Assembly (NCBI GenBank): GCA_016789165.1
Contig: JAEURL010000097.1
Coordinates: forward strand, 1-8,398
Length of the DNA: 8,398 bases
DNA from: Anaerolineales bacterium
GTDB lineage: Bacteria > Chloroflexota > Anaerolineae > Anaerolineales > UBA6663
Reading direction: 5' to 3'
Part shown: positions 5,849-8,398 of the stretch, piece after piece
Position numbering within the stretch: position 1 is the first letter of the stretch
How the letters are laid out: every line of letters starts with the position of its first letter
Position numbers and translations under genes: made by a program
Notes under the pieces: model-generated
Seen by the model: the letters and a program-made list of their open reading frames with translations, nothing else
The model's database searches: none
What the model was told of the DNA's origin: nothing

Positions 5849-6505
5849 TCAGCGCAGGCTGGCGCGCAGGCGGCGGGCCAGGATGACCACCACCACCAGG
5901 ACGGCGGCCAGGGCGAGCAGGCCCGGCAGGCCCAGCTCGTCGGCGAAGCCGGTGTTGGAGAGTTCGCGCGGCGTGGCGGTGGCGGTGGGCGCGGTGCGCG
6001 TCAGCGAGCCCACGATCGGCGTGGCCGTGCGCACGGCGGTGGTGGCGGCCGCGGTGCCGCCCAGCCGCGTGGGCGTGGCCGAGGCCTGCGCCGGGTTTTC
6101 CGGTGTGCCGGGCGTGCCCGGCGTGCTGAGCGTCTCGGTGGGCGCGGGCGTGTCCGTGGGCGGAAGCGGCGTATCGGTGGGCGGGACCGCCGTTTCCGTG
6201 GGCAGCGGCGTGTCCGTCGGGACCGGCGTGTCAGTGGGGATGGGCGTGTCGGTCGGGCGCGCGGCCTCGGTCATGATGGCGGCGTTGGTCGCCTCGATGG
6301 CGGCGTTCTCAGCCTGACGCGCCGCGACCTGGGTGAGGTTGGCGGCCTGCTGGCCGGGGCGCACGAAGAACACGAAGCCGAGGATCACCACCAGGATCAC
6401 GATGAAGCCGATGCCCAGCGCCGCGGCAATGATGATAAAGGTGCGATTGGGCGCGGCGTCCTCGGCTGCGCCGTCGTCTTCCAGGATGGGATCTTCGGTG
6501 GACAT
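5849..6505 (-). CDS. Membrane-anchored PTDTP-linker protein with LSNTG-like C-terminal sorting signal
   Basis: This 218-residue protein has no recognised enzymatic domain. An acidic N-terminal cytoplasmic stretch (1-20) leads into a transmembrane helix (about 23-48; FIIIAAALGIGFIVILVVIL). A short Ala/Asn/Gln/Glu-rich region follows, possibly coiled (50-82), then a Pro/Thr linker with tandem PTDTP units (84-123) and a further Thr/Pro-rich stretch. The end has LSNTG (182-186), a hydrophobic helix (about 192-210) and a basic tail ARRLRASLR, the layout of a sortase sorting signal. ATG 6505 is chosen because AAGGAGA lies 5 nt upstream; the frame could extend to a TTG at 6529, but that would put the ribosome site inside the gene. 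It is the last gene of the unit, 42 bp after the KOW protein gene and just before a terminator. The role is unknown; a surface stalk or anchor is an inference. An N-terminal anchor together with a sorting signal is unusual. Confidence 0.85.
   Translation of the reverse strand: MSTEDPILEDDGAAEDAAPNRTFIIIAAALGIGFIVILVVILGFVFFVRPGQQAANLTQVAARQAENAAIEATNAAIMTEAARPTDTPIPTDTPVPTDTPLPTETAVPPTDTPLPPTDTPAPTETLSTPGTPGTPENPAQASATPTRLGGTAAATTAVRTATPIVGSLTRTAPTATATPRELSNTGFADELGLPGLLALAAVLVVVVILARRLRASLR
6137..6256 (-). repeat. In-gene tandem repeat encoding PTDTP units
   Basis: About 40 codons encode imperfect six- or seven-residue units: PTDTPI, PTDTPV, PTDTPL, PTETAV, PPTDTPL, PPTDTP and APTET. The DNA period is 18-21 bases and the units differ mainly in the last residue. 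Such linkers are common in extracellular Chloroflexota proteins (established for the group as a style, not for this gene) and are expected to vary in copy number between strains. Confidence 0.85.
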
Positions 6506-6510
6506 AGAAC

Positions 6511-6517
6511 TCTCCTT
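6511..6517 (-). promoter_or_regulatory. Ribosome binding site of the PT-linker protein gene
   Basis: On the minus strand AAGGAGA (6517-6511) is followed by 5 nt and the ATG at 6505. It is the best Shine-Dalgarno sequence in the window. It fixes the start at 6505 rather than at the upstream in-frame TTG (6529). Confidence 0.8.
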
Positions 6518-6547
6518 CGAATCCGGCAACCGGCACGGCCCCGGAGA

Positions 6548-7630
6548 TTACTCCAAAAGTTCCAAATTGGCGAATGGCACGGTGACGGTGGGCCGGGCGC
6601 CCTGCGTCTCGTCCAGCGCCACGGCGGCCACGTGGGCGCGCACGCCGTTGGGCAGCGGCATCGGCCGATCGCTCAGCCCGATCACGGTGCCCACCCGGCC
6701 GGCCTCCGCGCCGCGCACCACCCGCACGCGCTTGCCCTCCTGGAGCGGCTCGCCTTCCAGCGGCGGCGCCGGCGGCTCGTGGCTGGTGGGCAGCGGGACG
6801 ATGGCCTCCGGGCGCGTGCCGGCCTGCCGGTCCAGCGGGCGGGCGCTCAGCCACATTTCCCGGCCGGAGTTGCCGCCCACCAGCGCAAAGGCGGGCGCCG
6901 AGAAGCCGGCCTGGCCGAAGCCGTCCACCACCAACACCGGGAAGCCCGCCGCCTGCAGGCTCGGCAGCAGCTCGGTCGGGGCCGTGCCCAGGATCAAACC
7001 GCGCACGCCCAGGCCGGCCAGGGCCTGGAGGGCGGCGGCGTCCGCCAGCCAGCCGGCCGCCAGGATGGCGCCCTGCATGCTGGGCTCCAGCTGTTCGGCG
7101 CGCAGCGGCGCGGCCGGCCCGTCGCCCAGCGCGCGCAGGACCGAGAAGTCTTCGCGGCCGTTGCCCCAGACGCCTTCCAGCAGGGCGCCGGCCGTTTCAA
7201 TCAACACGCCGCGGCCGGACACCACGCTGACCACCGTGCCGGGCAGGCCGGCGCGGACCTCCAGCGACGTGATGGCGGCCAGCAGGGCCTGGCCGTGGTC
7301 GCAGAAGACCAGCCGGCCGTCCACGGGCGACACCTCGCGGCGTGTGCTCAGGCCCAGCCAGGTCTTGCGGATCGCGATCGGCTCGCCCTTCTTCACCTGC
7401 TCGCCCTCGGCCTTGGTGAGGAAATCGGCGGCCTTCTCGCGCGGCACACCCAGCGCGCGGGCCACGTCGATCAGACGGTGATGGTCGGCCAGCTCGGCCC
7501 GCGCGACGATGTCGCCGGTCTCCACGTGTTGGCCGGCGGCCACCAGCACCTCGCCCGGCACGGGCAGCAGGCGCTCGCGCCGCAGAGTGGCCAGGAGGGT
7601 GATGTGGCTGGTGGGAGGGATATACGCCAT
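6548..7630 (-). CDS. Uncharacterised protein with barrel-sandwich and C-terminal KOW-like segments
   Basis: This is a 360-residue soluble protein without signal peptide or membrane helix. The N-terminal LPVPGEVLVAAGQHVETGDIVAR (22-44) and the later SPVDGRLVF (101-109) look like the two halves of a biotinyl/lipoyl-type barrel-sandwich fold, but no lysine sits in an EMKM or DKA swinging-arm motif, so cofactor attachment is not expected. The middle (about 185-262) has alternating hydrophobic strands and helices (GAILAAGWLADAAALQAL, RGLILGTAP, PVLVVDGFG), with no catalytic motif I recognise. The C-terminus (about 298-320; EGKRVRVVRGAEAGRVGTVIGL) fits a KOW/SH3-like beta motif of the kind found in ribosomal proteins and NusG. 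The gene starts 24 bp after the MutL-like gene and is clearly in the same unit. The ATG at 7630 lacks a good ribosome site, so translational coupling is possible. The function is unknown. Confidence 0.8.
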   Translation of the reverse strand: MAYIPPTSHITLLATLRRERLLPVPGEVLVAAGQHVETGDIVARAELADHHRLIDVARALGVPREKAADFLTKAEGEQVKKGEPIAIRKTWLGLSTRREVSPVDGRLVFCDHGQALLAAITSLEVRAGLPGTVVSVVSGRGVLIETAGALLEGVWGNGREDFSVLRALGDGPAAPLRAEQLEPSMQGAILAAGWLADAAALQALAGLGVRGLILGTAPTELLPSLQAAGFPVLVVDGFGQAGFSAPAFALVGGNSGREMWLSARPLDRQAGTRPEAIVPLPTSHEPPAPPLEGEPLQEGKRVRVVRGAEAGRVGTVIGLSDRPMPLPNGVRAHVAAVALDETQGARPTVTVPFANLELLE

Positions 7631-7654
7631 GATGATGCCGCTGCTAGGGCGCGC

Positions 7655-8398
7655 TTACGTGCCCGAAAGTTTCCAGATCCATTGCTGCACCAGTTCCGCG
7701 CGGCGCGCGGCCTCGCGCGGGAAGGCGATCGGCCGGCCGCGGGCGTCGATGATGACGCCGACCGCGCCGCCGTTGTCCAGTTCGAGCGTCTGGCCGCGGC
7801 CCGGCCCAAAGCCCAGGTCCACCCCGGAGCGCGGCTTGAGGGTGAGCTTGCCGGCCTGCCCCAGCGGCAGCGGCAGCACTTCCAGCGTGCCGGCTTTAAC
7901 GGTGACCGAAGTCTCCTGGCCGTCGGCGGTGGTGAGCTTGGCCGTGCAGACCACTTCATCCGGGCGGGCCGCGCCGAGCAGCGAAACCACCACGCCCAGG
8001 CGCAGCAGCGCGTCGCTTTCCAGCACCTGGACGGCCGCCAGCGGGTTGGCGTACGCCGCCGCGCCCAGCGCCGCCAGCAGGTGGTTCTGGTCGAGGGTCA
8101 GGGTGGTCAGGCCCGTCGGCTGCAGGCTGTCCAGCAGCAGCAGGGCGGCCGCGCCGGCGCTGGGCGCGCGGCCGAGCGCGGCGCCGCCGCCGATAATCAA
8201 ATCACAGGCCGGCAGCAGGTCCGCGCGCGGGCCGGGCAGGGTCTTGGGCCAGGCCGGCCGCGCCCGGCGCAGCGCGCCGCGGATCGCCAGCCGCGCCAGC
8301 GCCTGTTCACGATACAGGTCGTCGGCCTCCACCGGCACCGTATGCGGGTGCAAGCTGCGTTCCAGCGCGAAGGTGCGGGCCTCTTGCTCGGACAGGCC
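7655..8398 (-). CDS. Glutamate mutase L (MutL) family ASKHA protein, C-terminal part (cut by the window edge)
   Basis: The frame is open from the right edge to a TAA at 7655, giving 247 residues; the true start lies outside, and a TTG at 8353 is not the start because the frame reads on upstream. LHPHTVP (16-22), CDLIIGGGAALGRAPS (65-80) and the following LLLLDSLQPTGLTTLTLDQNHLLAALGA (86-113) match the C-terminal region of MutL-family proteins, which are actin-like (ASKHA) ATPases associated with adenosylcobalamin-dependent glutamate mutase. The Gly-rich loop near 69-76 fits the adenosine-binding motif of the fold. A beta-rich tail follows (about 148-225; DNGGAVGVIIDARGRPIAF). No MutS or MutE subunit gene is in view, so an actual role with glutamate mutase is unproven. 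The gene heads or belongs to the unit ending at the terminator at 5826-5791. The family call is fairly sure; the function is not. Confidence 0.78.
   Translation of the reverse strand, partial: GLSEQEARTFALERSLHPHTVPVEADDLYREQALARLAIRGALRRARPAWPKTLPGPRADLLPACDLIIGGGAALGRAPSAGAAALLLLDSLQPTGLTTLTLDQNHLLAALGAAAYANPLAAVQVLESDALLRLGVVVSLLGAARPDEVVCTAKLTTADGQETSVTVKAGTLEVLPLPLGQAGKLTLKPRSGVDLGFGPGRGQTLELDNGGAVGVIIDARGRPIAFPREAARRAELVQQWIWKLSGT

Noticed and set aside
6137..6256. Regular short repeats as a possible CRISPR array
   Set aside because: The units are 18-21 bases, contiguous and in frame, and encode PTDTP. There are no spacers.
6506..6529. Upstream TTG start for the PT-linker protein
   Set aside because: It would add eight residues encoded by the ribosome site itself. 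ATG 6505 has ideal spacing behind AAGGAGA.
8351..8353. TTG at 8353 as start of the MutL-like gene
   Set aside because: The frame stays open to the window edge, and the upstream residues continue the family-like sequence leading into LHPHTVP.

Overview
The window is GC-rich DNA, clearly bacterial, with tightly packed genes and short intergenic gaps. Several traits suggest a Chloroflexota genome, probably an Anaerolineae-like lineage. They are threonine/proline linkers built on PTDTP repeats, a MutL-like protein followed by a KOW/barrel-sandwich protein, a P-loop ATPase fused to an OmpR-type DNA-binding domain, and gene starts that lack Shine-Dalgarno sequences at transcription-unit heads. The taxonomic call is an inference from style, not from a marker gene.

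Layout. At the left edge (1-357, minus strand) is the N-terminal third or so of exodeoxyribonuclease VII large subunit (xseA), cut by the window. It diverges from a plus-strand lipoprotein gene (422-1690) that encodes a family 1 ABC-transporter substrate-binding protein. The 64-bp gap between them holds two back-to-back promoters with overlapping -35 boxes, and both are placed so that transcription should begin at or next to the ATG. A phosphoglucomutase/phosphohexomutase gene (1808-3259, plus) follows.

The rest of the window is on the minus strand and converges on the phosphomutase gene. Read in the direction of transcription from the right edge, the first unit has three genes: the C-terminal part of a glutamate-mutase-L (MutL) family ASKHA protein (8398-7655, incomplete), a conserved-looking protein with barrel-sandwich and KOW-like segments (7630-6548), and a two-membrane-segment protein with a long PTDTP linker and an LSNTG-like C-terminal sorting signal (6505-5849). 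It ends at a strong intrinsic terminator (5826-5791).

A second unit then starts from its own predicted promoter. It encodes a P-loop ATPase with a C-terminal OmpR/PhoB winged helix (5739-4414) and a cytoplasmic receiver-histidine kinase hybrid (4387-3278). Together these look like an unconventional signalling pair: the kinase carries its own receiver, while the DNA-binding partner has an NTPase module where a receiver would normally be.

No tRNA, rRNA, CRISPR array, transposase or phage gene was seen. The most notable items are the ATPase-winged-helix/kinase pair, the MutL/KOW/PT-linker operon, and the divergent leaderless promoter pair.
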